A stretch of 64,000 nucleotides of DNA from Chlorobiota bacterium (GCA_016700335.1 CP065014.1:1649001-1713000); one strand, 5' to 3'; shown: positions 1-8,901, numbered from the stretch's first letter. Translations and numbers: made by a program. The notes: generated by a model from the sequence alone, not told the origin.

Positions 1-42
1 TTCTCAATTCCACAAATTTCAAAAATTATTAAAATTATTACA

Positions 43-837
43 ATGCCTAGATATAAATTAACTATTGAATATGACGGTACAAGATATTCTGGATGGCAAA
101 TTCAAAGATCTGCTAAAACAGTACAGGGTGAAATAATACAAGCTTGTAAACTTGCTTTTGGTGACGTTGGTGAAGTGATGGGTTCAGGAAGAACCGATGC
201 TGGAGTCCATGCTTTAGCTCAAGTGGCTCACATCGATTTTAAAAAGGAGATTTCTGAGAGAGAAATGATTTATGGTTTAAATGATAATCTCCCTTTTGAC
301 GTAAATGTTATCTCTTCAATCAAAACTGTAGATAAATTTCATGCAAGATATTCAGCCTTAAAAAGAAGTTATGTTTATCAGATTTCTAGAACAAGATCTG
401 CTTTCGGTAAAAGTCATTTATGGTGGATTAAAGATACACTTAATTTAGGAACTATGCGAAGAGCAGGATCTTTATGCGTTGGTATGCATGATTTCTCATC
501 ATTCGCTGAATTAGATAGAACAAATAAAGATGCTACTAAAGTTTTAGTTGATTCTTTAGATATAATTGAATATGGTGATTTAATACTTTTGAGAATTAGA
601 GCTAGTCACTTTTTATGGAAAATGGTAAGGCGATTAACTGGAGCATTAGTAGAAGTTGGTAGAGGAAATTTGACAGAGAATGAATTTGCAAATGCTCTTA
701 ATTTTAATACTGAATTCCAGTTAAAATTTACAGCTCCTCCATCTGGATTATTCTTAGAACAAGTATTGTATCCTGGAGATACTTTTATAAAAGAGTTACA
801 TCCTCCAATTGCCTCTTTAAACTTAACTAATTTTTAG
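43..837 (+). CDS. truA: tRNA pseudouridine synthase A
   Basis: Converts uridines 38-40 of the tRNA anticodon stem to pseudouridine in the cytoplasm. The 264-residue length is normal for TruA. The catalytic loop SGRTDAGVHA carries the nucleophile Asp52, and the N-terminal RNA-binding start YKLTIEYDGTRYSGWQ and the later FLWKMVRR motif are typical of the family. Translation starts at an ATG preceded only by an AT-rich leader with no Shine-Dalgarno motif. The stop lies four bases before the rhomboid gene, so the two are probably cotranscribed. Nothing unusual is seen; the assignment is secure. Confidence 0.97.
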   Translation: MPRYKLTIEYDGTRYSGWQIQRSAKTVQGEIIQACKLAFGDVGEVMGSGRTDAGVHALAQVAHIDFKKEISEREMIYGLNDNLPFDVNVISSIKTVDKFHARYSALKRSYVYQISRTRSAFGKSHLWWIKDTLNLGTMRRAGSLCVGMHDFSSFAELDRTNKDATKVLVDSLDIIEYGDLILLRIRASHFLWKMVRRLTGALVEVGRGNLTENEFANALNFNTEFQLKFTAPPSGLFLEQVLYPGDTFIKELHPPIASLNLTNF

Positions 838-841
838 ATTA

Positions 842-1507
842 ATGTATTTAGTTTACTTCATAATTGGAATAAATATGATTGCCTCATTATATGGTTTTAA
901 AAATGAATTTTTCCTAGAAAAATTTATGTTTAAAACTGATAAAATACTTCAAAATAAAGAGTATTATAGATTAGTAACTTCTGCATTTATTCATAATGAT
1001 TTATCACATTTAGGATTTAATTTATTTAGCTTTTATTCTTTTGGTAGAATACTAGAAATAGAACTAGGATTTTTTCCATTTTTGATCATCTATTTAGTAA
1101 GTTTAATTGCTTCTGAGTTATTTTCTTTATATGTTCATAGGATAAACCCAAATTATAGAGCTCTAGGTGCTTCGGGAGCAATAAGTGGTGTAATTTTTTC
1201 ATTTATAGTATTTTTCCCAGATACTAAAATGTCTGTTTTTTTTATTCCAGGAATTCCTGCTTGGCTTTTTGGAATTGTTTACACATTAATTTCTATTTAC
1301 GGATTGCAATCAGGGGCTGGAAGAATAGGTCATTCCGCCCATTTAGGAGGTGGTATTGCTGGAGTATTAGTAACTTTAGCAATGTATCCTTTTCTAATTT
1401 TTGAATCAAGTTATGTTATTGCAGGAATTTTAATTCCATTTGTAATTTTTACAATAATATTATTAATTCAACCAAATTTTTTTAACAAAATAAAATCTTT
1501 AGAATAA
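842..1507 (+). CDS. rhomboid family intramembrane serine protease
   Basis: Polytopic membrane protein of 221 residues with about six hydrophobic segments. The rhomboid catalytic dyad is visible: Ser111 in the GASG motif (residues 109-112) and His167 in AHLGG. The upstream HNDLSHLGFN segment supplies the conserved His/Asn residues (His56, Asn60) that line the oxyanion hole in GlpG-type enzymes. By family knowledge it cleaves transmembrane substrates within the bilayer; its substrates cannot be inferred. It follows truA by four bases. The 3' end converges with phoU on the opposite strand, nine bases away, with no clear hairpin between them. Confidence 0.93.
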   Translation: MYLVYFIIGINMIASLYGFKNEFFLEKFMFKTDKILQNKEYYRLVTSAFIHNDLSHLGFNLFSFYSFGRILEIELGFFPFLIIYLVSLIASELFSLYVHRINPNYRALGASGAISGVIFSFIVFFPDTKMSVFFIPGIPAWLFGIVYTLISIYGLQSGAGRIGHSAHLGGGIAGVLVTLAMYPFLIFESSYVIAGILIPFVIFTIILLIQPNFFNKIKSLE

Positions 1508-1516
1508 TTAATAAAC

Positions 1517-2182
1517 TTAGGATGTAAGACCTTTATGTCTTATGTTATTTGCTTCTAAATAAAATATAATCTCCTCTGAAATATTAGTTGTCTGATCTCC
1601 AACTCTACTTAATTTACGTATTGCAGATAAAAATATTATTGCCTTTTCTGCTCTTTCTGGGTTACTTTTTATATTTAACGATATTGAAGAACGAGCAGTT
1701 GAGTTGTAATTATCTAAAATTTTATTCAACTTAAAAACTCCACGAGCAGTAACTGAATCATCATTTTGAAATGCATTAAAAGTTAACATTAGCATTAACT
1801 TAGATTGTTCAAACATTTGGTTTGCTTGAGTAATTTCTAAATACTCCTTATAATCTTCAATATCATTTCTATTTACAAATTTTGCTAATCCATTTGCTGC
1901 GTCACCAATTCTTTCTAAAAAAGAATTTATTTTTAAACAAGATAATACAAACCTTAAATCAGCTGCAACTGGATTAAATAATGCTATTACATTTTCGCAT
2001 TCTGAATCGATATTTACTTCAATTTCATTAACTATAATTTCATTTTCTTTAATGCTTTCACTTAATTGTTTATCTCCAGAAATGAATGCTTTTTGACTAT
2101 TTTCAATTTGACTAATTACAAGTATAAACATTTTGTTTATATGCAATTTCAAAGATTCTAATTCTTTTTGTATTAAAGACAT
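1517..2182 (-). CDS. phoU: phosphate signalling protein PhoU
   Basis: A 221-residue all-helical protein matching the two-repeat PhoU fold; the segment NPVAADLRFVLSCLKINSFLERIGD is the conserved metal-binding helix (E/DxxxD pattern) of PhoU. It normally links the PstSCAB transporter to the PhoR/PhoB-type two-component system and damps phosphate uptake. It is the last gene of the minus-strand pst operon, 45 bases after pstB, the usual position for phoU. No phoB/phoR genes are present in the window, so the partner kinase must be elsewhere. The assignment is secure on sequence and on context. Confidence 0.95.
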   Translation of the reverse strand: MSLIQKELESLKLHINKMFILVISQIENSQKAFISGDKQLSESIKENEIIVNEIEVNIDSECENVIALFNPVAADLRFVLSCLKINSFLERIGDAANGLAKFVNRNDIEDYKEYLEITQANQMFEQSKLMLMLTFNAFQNDDSVTARGVFKLNKILDNYNSTARSSISLNIKSNPERAEKAIIFLSAIRKLSRVGDQTTNISEEIIFYLEANNIRHKGLTS

Positions 2183-2227
2183 AAGGTTTATTATTTAATT
2201 ATAAAAATTTTATAAAAATTGAAAATC

Positions 2228-2983
2228 CTATCCAAATTTTCCTGTAATATAATTTTCTGTTTTTTCATTTTTTGGATGTGTAAATATATCCCTAGTTTTA
2301 TCAAATTCTATCAATTCTCCTAAATAATAAAATGCTGTATTATCACTTACTCTTGAGGCTTGTTGCATGTTATGCGTAACAATAACAATTGTGTATTTAG
2401 ATTTTAAATCAGCAATCAGTTCTTCAATTTTAGATGTAGATAATGGGTCTAATGCACTACAAGGTTCATCCATAAGCAAAATCTCAGGGTTTACAGCTAT
2501 TGTTCTTGCAATGCAAAGTCTTTGCTGTTGACCACCAGATAAACTAAATGCAGAATCATTTAATCTATCCTTAACTTCTTCCCATAAAGCAGATGATTTC
2601 AAGCTTTCTTCAACTATTTCATCTAATTTAATTTTATCTTTTATACCATTTAACTTAGGACCAAATGTAATATTTTCATAGATAGATTTTGGAAATGGAT
2701 TGGATTTTTGAAATACCATTCCAACCATTTTTCTCAAGTTAACTACATTTATTTTTTTTTCATAAATATTAATATCATCAATAAAGATACTCCCTTCTAT
2801 CCGAACTGAAGGAATAAGATCATTCATTCTATTTAAAGTTCTAAGAAAAGTAGATTTACCACATCCAGAAGGACCAATAAATGCAGTTACTTCATTTCTA
2901 GGTATATCAATGCTAATTTTATTAAGAGCTTGCTTTGCTCCATAATATAAAGATAAATTTTCAGTTTTAATTATTGAATTCAA
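2228..2983 (-). CDS. pstB: phosphate ABC transporter ATPase
   Basis: Cytoplasmic ATPase that powers phosphate import through PstC and PstA. Its 251 residues hold a Walker A motif GPSGCGKST (37-45), the Q-loop KSNPFPKSIYENI characteristic of PstB, an LSGGQ signature (148-152) and a Walker B ILLMDEP (168-174), followed by the H-loop VTHNMQQA. Length is normal for PstB. It lies between pstA and phoU on the minus strand, with spacings of about 45-50 bases, consistent with one operon. No anomaly is visible. Confidence 0.97.
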   Translation of the reverse strand: MNSIIKTENLSLYYGAKQALNKISIDIPRNEVTAFIGPSGCGKSTFLRTLNRMNDLIPSVRIEGSIFIDDINIYEKKINVVNLRKMVGMVFQKSNPFPKSIYENITFGPKLNGIKDKIKLDEIVEESLKSSALWEEVKDRLNDSAFSLSGGQQQRLCIARTIAVNPEILLMDEPCSALDPLSTSKIEELIADLKSKYTIVIVTHNMQQASRVSDNTAFYYLGELIEFDKTRDIFTHPKNEKTENYITGKFG

Positions 2984-3032
2984 ATTTTTGAGTAAAACTA
3001 GTTATAAATGACTTTACAAATTTAAGTACAAA

Positions 3033-4187
3033 TTAATAAGAAATAGTTTTTCTACGAATTCTACTTCTAATAATTATTGCAATAATATTTAATGCTAATG
3101 TTAATGCAATTAGAACCAAAGTAGTTGCATACTGAATAGGCATTGTTTTATCAACATCTGGAGATTGTGTTGCTAGAACATACAAATGATAGCCTAGATG
3201 CATAAATTGATCACTCAAGGACTTTGGAAGAGATTGTTGAGAATATACAACACCTGTTAATAAAATTGGAGCAACTTCACCTGCTCCTCTAGAAACTGCA
3301 AGAATTGCACCAGTTAAAATTCCACCAATTGAACTAGGTATAACAATTTTATAAATTGTTTCAAATTTTGTAGCTCCCAATGCTAATGATGCTTCTCTAA
3401 TTTCTTTTGGAACAGTTCTTAATGCTTCTTCAACAGATACAATTACTACTGGTAAAGTTAGTAATGCTAAAGTTAATGCAGCCCACAACAATGATGGCTT
3501 TCCCCATTTCAAATCTACTTTATTTAGTAAGAAATTATTCAGATCTTTAGAATTAATTTTAACTGATTCTCCATTTGGATATTCTTGAATAAAATTATTT
3601 ACAGATCTAAATTTAATTGAATCAATATTTTTTAAGTAAGACGTAATTTCTTGCAGAGAACTAGATTTACCTTCTAATGGTGCATTTTTTAAAGTTAAAA
3701 CTTGAACAGTATTTTCTCTTAAAGAATTCCATTTAAATGTATCAATATTAGCACCAACTGTTTGAATAAAAAAACCTAGACCAAAAAGTCCGTAAACTAT
3801 AGATGGAACTCCTGCTAAAGTATTTACAGCAAATCTAATAATTTTAGAAAAAATAGAACTTTGTAATGCGTATTCATTTAAATAAATAGCAGTCATAGTA
3901 CCAATAGGAACTCCTATAACAACCATTACTAAAACAAGTAAAAATGTGCCGTAAATGGCAGGGAAAATTCCTCCTTCGGTGTTCATATTCTTAGGATCAT
4001 GTGTTAGAAATGACCAAGTAACATTTGGCAATCCTAACAAAGCAAAATTGGAAATTATCAAACCAATCATGAACAATACTATTAACAAACTAACCAAAGG
4101 TAAACCATACCCAATTCCACCAAGAATTTTATCTTTCTTGTTTGATTTTTTTGAAAATAATGCTTCAGTATTGTATTTATTTATCAT
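3033..4187 (-). CDS. pstA: phosphate ABC transporter permease PstA, with an extra periplasmic loop
   Basis: Inner-membrane permease of the phosphate importer. The EAA-type coupling loop EIREASLALGATKFETIYKIV and the start of the core domain are typical. At 384 residues it is about 80-100 longer than usual PstA proteins. The extra length lies between GLFGLGFFIQTVGA and LLWAALTLALLTLPVVIV, a soluble stretch of roughly residues 150-230 rich in Asn, Lys and Ser that should face the periplasm. PstC has its own enlarged periplasmic loop, so the two may pair. It is preceded by pstC and followed by pstB in the same operon. Confidence 0.94.
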   Translation of the reverse strand: MINKYNTEALFSKKSNKKDKILGGIGYGLPLVSLLIVLFMIGLIISNFALLGLPNVTWSFLTHDPKNMNTEGGIFPAIYGTFLLVLVMVVIGVPIGTMTAIYLNEYALQSSIFSKIIRFAVNTLAGVPSIVYGLFGLGFFIQTVGANIDTFKWNSLRENTVQVLTLKNAPLEGKSSSLQEITSYLKNIDSIKFRSVNNFIQEYPNGESVKINSKDLNNFLLNKVDLKWGKPSLLWAALTLALLTLPVVIVSVEEALRTVPKEIREASLALGATKFETIYKIVIPSSIGGILTGAILAVSRGAGEVAPILLTGVVYSQQSLPKSLSDQFMHLGYHLYVLATQSPDVDKTMPIQYATTLVLIALTLALNIIAIIIRSRIRRKTISY

Positions 4188-4258
4188 TAATTTAGTTCAA
4201 CTTTTTTTTGATTGACTTTAGAAAATGTTTACTCATTCAAAATTTCATTACTTAATTA

Positions 4259-5566
4259 CTAAATTCCTTTGAATTTTTTTAGTAACTTTTGTTTAACATA
4301 AAATTCAGTAATAAAATTGATTACAAAAGAAACGATAAACAATAAAACTCCTAAAAAAAACAACACTTGATAATGAGGTGAACCAAAAACAACCTCTCCC
4401 ATTTCAGCGCCAATTGTAGCAGAAATTGTTCTTACAGATTCAAAAAAGTTTAAACTTACATCACCCGCATTTCCAGTAGCCATTAATGCTATCATTGTTT
4501 CTCCCATTGCTCTTCCAAAACCTAATAAAACTGCAGCAATAATTCCAGGTGTTGCAGCTGGTACCATAATTTTATAAACTGTCTGCCATTCTGTTGCACC
4601 TAAAGCTAATGCAGCTTCTCTCAATGACTTTGGGACAGAAGTTAATGCATCATCGGTTATCGTATAGATTATAGGTATTGAAACCAATGCTAAACCAATT
4701 CCTCCAACAATTGAATTTAATCTTATTTCAGTACCAAACACTGATTGAACAAAGGTTGCTATTGTCATTAAACAAAAAAATCCAATAACTACAGATGGAA
4801 AAGCTGCGAGTATTTCCATAATTGGTTTTAACCATTCTTTAATCCTAACTCCAGCAAAAAATGCAGTATATATTGCTGCAAAAATTCCTATTGGTGCAGC
4901 TAATAAAATTGCGATAAAAGTTGTTTTAAGCGTTCCTAATATAATTGGATAAATTCCATATCTTGGGAACTCTGAATTTGGCTGCCAATTCCTATAAAAT
5001 AAATGTGATAACTTTACTTGAGAACTGTGTGTCAATATAGGATAATCGTATCCAATTATAGCTCTTGCTGCAGAATCTGGGTTTATGTTAACTTCAGGTT
5101 GGATAGATTTTATGATTAACGAATCTGAAACCTCTGGGTTATATGAAATTATATCCTCATCAGTTTTTTTAACATCTGATTTATTTATAGAATTATTAAT
5201 ATCCTTTTGCTTATTTATTAATTCAACTTCAGGATTGTATTCTATAATATCACCTTGCTGCGTTGAATTATTTTTAACTGATAATTTATTGGAATCTGAA
5301 TTTAAATTATCTCCAATTGGATTATATTCATCAACTAACAACTCCTCATTATGACTATCTGAAGGCTTTATATTTAGAGAATCTAATTTAGCTTTATTAA
5401 AACTAAAAACTATTGGTGAAGCTTCTTTAAATATAAACAAAAACATTAAGAAAATAAAAACAACTGAAAGAGTGGCTGTAAAATATATGCCACCTTCAAC
5501 TATCTTCTCAACTAGTTTACTGTTCTTCTTATATAAATTATTCAATTGATTAAAAAAATAAAACAA
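4259..5566 (-). CDS. pstC: phosphate ABC transporter permease PstC, with a repeat-bearing periplasmic insert
   Basis: Inner-membrane permease pairing with PstA. The C-terminal two thirds are standard (SLREAALALGATEWQTVYKI coupling loop, FGRAMGETMIALMATGN motif). Between the first membrane helix (about 30-47) and the normal YGIYPIILGTL segment (about 203) lies an insert of some 125 residues rich in Asn, Asp and Lys. It repeats a YNP motif three times, at residues 81-83, 110-112 and 142-144, in the contexts VDEYNP, DIIEYNPEVE and DIISYNPEVS. The start given is a TTG that falls inside a stem-loop between pstS and pstC; no ATG is available nearby. Total length of 435 is clearly above the usual 300-330. 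Confidence 0.93.
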   Translation of the reverse strand: MFYFFNQLNNLYKKNSKLVEKIVEGGIYFTATLSVVFIFLMFLFIFKEASPIVFSFNKAKLDSLNIKPSDSHNEELLVDEYNPIGDNLNSDSNKLSVKNNSTQQGDIIEYNPEVELINKQKDINNSINKSDVKKTDEDIISYNPEVSDSLIIKSIQPEVNINPDSAARAIIGYDYPILTHSSQVKLSHLFYRNWQPNSEFPRYGIYPIILGTLKTTFIAILLAAPIGIFAAIYTAFFAGVRIKEWLKPIMEILAAFPSVVIGFFCLMTIATFVQSVFGTEIRLNSIVGGIGLALVSIPIIYTITDDALTSVPKSLREAALALGATEWQTVYKIMVPAATPGIIAAVLLGFGRAMGETMIALMATGNAGDVSLNFFESVRTISATIGAEMGEVVFGSPHYQVLFFLGVLLFIVSFVINFITEFYVKQKLLKKFKGI

Positions 5567-5593
5567 GTGGAAGATTCAAATTTCCACTTGTTT
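5561..5593 (-). terminator. stem-loop between pstS and pstC covering the pstC start
   Basis: A perfect 12-bp inverted repeat (arms 5561-5572 and 5582-5593, sequence aaacaagtggaa and its complement) with a nine-base loop. Read on the minus strand it is followed by a T-rich run, so it can act as a partial terminator or as a 3' stabiliser of pstS mRNA. The pstC TTG start lies in the distal arm. This arrangement would give much more PstS than permease, a common need for binding-protein transporters (inference). Confidence 0.6.
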
Positions 5594-5609
5594 GAGTTAT
5601 TATTTTCAG

Positions 5610-6440
5610 TTATTTTATTGAAAAATATCCTACCTTTTGTACTGTTGATTGTCCTTCTGTACTTAATACCCAATCAATAAATTCTTTAGTTTTTCCTGTT
5701 GGTCTGTTAGAAGTATAAAAATACAAAAATCTTGAAATTGGATAAGTACCATTTTTTATTGTTGATTCACTTGGAGAAATATAGTTATTACTATTATTTG
5801 CAACAGGAATAATATCACATCCTTTAGTATAAGCAAAACCACCATATCCAATACCATTTGGATCTTTTAATATTGCGTTTACAATTGCAGCAGTTCCTGG
5901 CAAAGTTTGAGTAGATGAAGCAAAATCAGCTCCATTTAATACATGATCTTTAAAGAAACCATAAGTTCCTGAACTATTTTCACGACCATACAATACTATC
6001 CTGGCATTTTTACCACCTATTTGATTCCAATTAGTAACCTTTCCAGTGTAAATATCTTTTAACTGAGCCATTGTTAATCCTTTTATACTTTGCGATGGAT
6101 GAGCATAAATAGTAATTCCGTCTTTAGCAACTTTAATTTCAACACCTGGTGAACCATATCTAGTTTTTAATTGTGTTTTTTCACTTAATGATAATGGTCT
6201 TGAAGAAGCACAAATATTTGTTGTTCCATTTATAAGGGCTGAAATACCAGTACCAGAGCCACCTCCAGTAACTTGTATTTTAACTCCAGGATTTTTATTC
6301 ATAAATAATTCACCCCATTTTTGATTTAATATAACCATAGTATCTGAACCTTTAATTGTTATGGATTCTCCTGCAAAAAACCCAAATGCAAATAAAGATG
6401 ATATTAAAAGTACTAAAATAGAAGATAATTTTTTTTGCAT
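5610..6440 (-). CDS. pstS: phosphate-binding periplasmic protein
   Basis: Secreted phosphate-binding subunit of the Pst importer. It has a Sec signal peptide (hydrophobic residues 8-23) and the PBP-like SBP fold. Phosphate-contacting motifs are seen: ITIKGSDTM near the mature N-terminus, GGGSGTG at about 59, SSRPLS, and RENSSGTYGFF. Its 276 residues are at the short end for PstS. Unlike other exported proteins in the window, its likely mature start (around GES) does not begin with Gln. It lies between the porin and pstC in the pst operon. Confidence 0.95.
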   Translation of the reverse strand: MQKKLSSILVLLISSLFAFGFFAGESITIKGSDTMVILNQKWGELFMNKNPGVKIQVTGGGSGTGISALINGTTNICASSRPLSLSEKTQLKTRYGSPGVEIKVAKDGITIYAHPSQSIKGLTMAQLKDIYTGKVTNWNQIGGKNARIVLYGRENSSGTYGFFKDHVLNGADFASSTQTLPGTAAIVNAILKDPNGIGYGGFAYTKGCDIIPVANNSNNYISPSESTIKNGTYPISRFLYFYTSNRPTGKTKEFIDWVLSTEGQSTVQKVGYFSIK

Positions 6441-6523
6441 TGTTATTAATTTTGTTTGAAATGTTTTATTTAATTGAACTTTTAATTTAATAAAATAAAC
6501 AATTTAAATTTTATTTATAATAA

Positions 6524-7789
6524 TTAAAATTTAAATTGGCAACGAAATGTTGTTTTAGTATCTTTTACATCATCAACAATTCCCAATTCGTTAGTATCAA
6601 AAGATGGTAATTCATGCCATAAAGTAAATCTAATATTTTCATAGAACCAACTACCTCCAAATCCTAAAATACTTGTTTTTGCATCATTTACTGATTTTAC
6701 TTGACTTCCCGATAAATCTGTATTTTTATCAAAAGTATCGAATCTTGCAGCAATTTGGAAATCATTTGTAATATTTTGAACTAAATAAGCATAAAATCCA
6801 TTTTGATTTCTTAATACCAAAGAATCTAAGTTTGAAGAACCAGTTTTAGGAAAAGGACGTGATCCACTCATTAATTCTCCTTTTAGAATTGTTCCACCAA
6901 ATGGTAATAAATCTAGATATACTTGAGCTTCTATATTGAAATTTTTTCTTGTTCCAAAACCTCTGTTATCACTTACATCCACATTTTTAATTTTCTTAAG
7001 TAAACTATCTTGAAAAGAAATTATTGAATCACCTGTTAAGGTTCCACCGTAATACATTGAAGCACCTAAATCTATTTGAATTGGTGACTCACTTCCTAAC
7101 GGTAATCCAAAAGTTAATCTACCAATAATGTCTTTATATGGGTCTGTTTCAGAAGCTGTTAATGCTCCACCTCCGTTGAAAATTCCTAATTGAATCTTTG
7201 GCATAAAATCAGTTATCAATTCTTTTTGATAAGTAAACATTATTCCCAAATCTCTTTCTTGAGGATAAAAAGCTCTTGTAACTTGTGATCTTTCAGTTGC
7301 TTCCCTAGCACTTGAAGAAAGCTCAACTTCATAATTAGGTCTATTGAACGATCCAAATGTAAATTTCAACTCATCATTAGGTAAAATTCCAAGTTCACCA
7401 TAAACATCTTTAATTGTAACTCCTCCTTCCGAAATATCAGGTTGAAGAACTCCAGTAAATGGACCAGATTTGTATTGGAATTTAATTCTTCCTCTTCGTA
7501 TTGTAAATAAATTTTTTCTTGAATCTGAATAAAAAGCTTTTCCTCCAACATTATCCTTTTGATCAAATCTTAACCAATCAGATTGTAAATAACCTGAAAT
7601 CTTAATTTTTTTTAGGTTGATTAAATCATTTTCAGTAGTTACTACTCTATCTGTTAATCCATCTAAATTTTCTTTCAATTCTTCAATAGTTAACTTTGAA
7701 TTTGATTTTTCATCATTTGAATTATCTTGTGCTAACAAATAACTTGAAGTTAAAAAGGAAATTAAAATAGTAAATAAAATTCTAAGCAT
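6524..7789 (-). CDS. OprO/OprP-like phosphate-selective porin
   Basis: Outer-membrane beta-barrel protein of 421 residues in the porin O/P family. It has a signal peptide with predicted cleavage after residue 20 (SSYLLA before QDNS), a short coiled-coil region near 28-60 (LTIEELKENLDGLTDRVV), then alternating beta strands ending in the aromatic terminal residue Phe (TTFRCQFKF), the usual assembly signal. Segments such as FTIRRGRIKFQYKSGPF and REATERSQVTRAFYPQERDLGIMF match this family. Position as first gene of the pst operon supports phosphate as substrate. Specificity itself is inferred from context. Confidence 0.88.
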   Translation of the reverse strand: MLRILFTILISFLTSSYLLAQDNSNDEKSNSKLTIEELKENLDGLTDRVVTTENDLINLKKIKISGYLQSDWLRFDQKDNVGGKAFYSDSRKNLFTIRRGRIKFQYKSGPFTGVLQPDISEGGVTIKDVYGELGILPNDELKFTFGSFNRPNYEVELSSSAREATERSQVTRAFYPQERDLGIMFTYQKELITDFMPKIQLGIFNGGGALTASETDPYKDIIGRLTFGLPLGSESPIQIDLGASMYYGGTLTGDSIISFQDSLLKKIKNVDVSDNRGFGTRKNFNIEAQVYLDLLPFGGTILKGELMSGSRPFPKTGSSNLDSLVLRNQNGFYAYLVQNITNDFQIAARFDTFDKNTDLSGSQVKSVNDAKTSILGFGGSWFYENIRFTLWHELPSFDTNELGIVDDVKDTKTTFRCQFKF

Positions 7790-8009
7790 AAGTTTAAATA
7801 GTTTTTTTTTGTAGATATAATTTTAATTAAAAAGAAGTTCAAATTTGTTATACAAAAATCGGGAACTATTGTTACTTCAATTTTAATTTAATGTTAAGGT
7901 TTGTTAATATAAGAATTTAATTATTTGATTATTAATCACTTTAAATTTGATTATTTAAATTTATATAATTAACAACAAAATCTTATTTTTGTTAATAAAT
8001 AATAATAGA
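7790..8009. promoter_or_regulatory. divergent promoter region between the pst operon and nuoJ
   Basis: About 220 AT-rich bases with no gene. On the plus strand TAAATTTG at 7942-7949 matches the Bacteroidota -7 element TAnnTTTG, 60 bases before nuoJ, with no good -33 TTTG at normal spacing. TGTTA occurs at 7846, 7870, 7892 and 7902, spaced 24, 22 and 10 bases, which resembles helically phased regulator half-sites and could be a phosphate-response operator for the minus-strand operon. Both readings are tentative. Confidence 0.35.
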
Positions 8010-8516
8010 ATGTTTGAATCAATTGTCTTTTTTATACTATCATTAATGGCAATTATATCTGCCATTTGTGTTGTAACATTTAAAAATCCAGTTAGCTCAG
8101 CAATGATGCTAGTAACTCATTTCATTTCTTTATCTGGTTTATACTTAACACTTAATGCTCAATTTTTAGCAGCATTGCAGATAATGGTTTATGCTGGTGC
8201 AATTATGGTTTTAGTAGTGTTTGTAATTATGTTATTAAATTCAGGGAATGAAGAATCGTTTATACAAAAATTTTCAAATAGAAAAAGCTTATCTATTGCT
8301 TTATCTATTTCATTAGGTGGTTTGTTAATAATTGTAATTAGTAAATTTGTATTTTCAAGTAAAGAAAAAATTGTTAATATAGATGTTGGTTCTATTCAAG
8401 GGATTGGGAAAGCACTATTTGGTAACTATATATTCCCTTTTGAGATGATTTCTTTAGTATTATTAGCTGCTACTGTTGGTGCTGTTGCAATGACTAAAAA
8501 ACATCTTGAAAATTAA
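8010..8516 (+). CDS. nuoJ: NADH-quinone oxidoreductase subunit J
   Basis: Membrane subunit of respiratory complex I with five predicted membrane helices in 168 residues. The conserved helix YAGAIMVLVVFVIMLLN (complex I ND6/NuoJ signature with the pi-bulge region) is clear. The ATG at 8010 is preferred over a TTG 21 bases upstream because it places the first membrane helix at the normal N-terminus. It is followed 48 bases later by nuoK. No other nuo gene is nearby: the neighbours are the pst operon and yidC. Confidence 0.93.
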   Translation: MFESIVFFILSLMAIISAICVVTFKNPVSSAMMLVTHFISLSGLYLTLNAQFLAALQIMVYAGAIMVLVVFVIMLLNSGNEESFIQKFSNRKSLSIALSISLGGLLIIVISKFVFSSKEKIVNIDVGSIQGIGKALFGNYIFPFEMISLVLLAATVGAVAMTKKHLEN

Positions 8517-8564
8517 TTCTTATTTGTGATTTTTTGTTTCAATCAAAAGTTTTAAATTAAAATT

Positions 8565-8870
8565 ATGGAAATACAGCTTTGGCATTATTTAACATTAAGT
8601 GGAATTCTGTTTGTGATTGGTGTTATTGGTGTTTTAACCCGTAGAAATGCAATTGTAATTTTTATGTGTATTGAGTTAATGTTGAATTCTGTAAACTTAA
8701 CATTAATCGGTTTTTCAAAATACTTAAATGATAACTCTGGTCAGGTATTAGTATTGTTTGTTATGACTGTAGCTGCAGCTGAAGCTGCTGTTGGATTAGC
8801 TGTTTTACTTTCATTGTTTCGTAATAAAGAGACAGTTTATCTTGATGAAGTCAACATTATGAAATGGTAA
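8565..8870 (+). CDS. nuoK: NADH-quinone oxidoreductase subunit K
   Basis: Small complex I membrane subunit of 101 residues with three helices, the normal size. The two membrane glutamates needed for proton pumping, equivalent to Glu36 and Glu72 of E. coli NuoK, are Glu37 (in CIELMLNSVNL) and Glu73 (in AAAEAAVGLAV). It pairs with nuoJ, and transcription probably ends at the hairpin at 8902-8936. Antiporter-like subunits NuoL, M and N are not in the window. Confidence 0.96.
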   Translation: MEIQLWHYLTLSGILFVIGVIGVLTRRNAIVIFMCIELMLNSVNLTLIGFSKYLNDNSGQVLVLFVMTVAAAEAAVGLAVLLSLFRNKETVYLDEVNIMKW

Positions 8871-8901
8871 ATCTTAAATATGAATTAATTTTTTATTAAA
8901 A

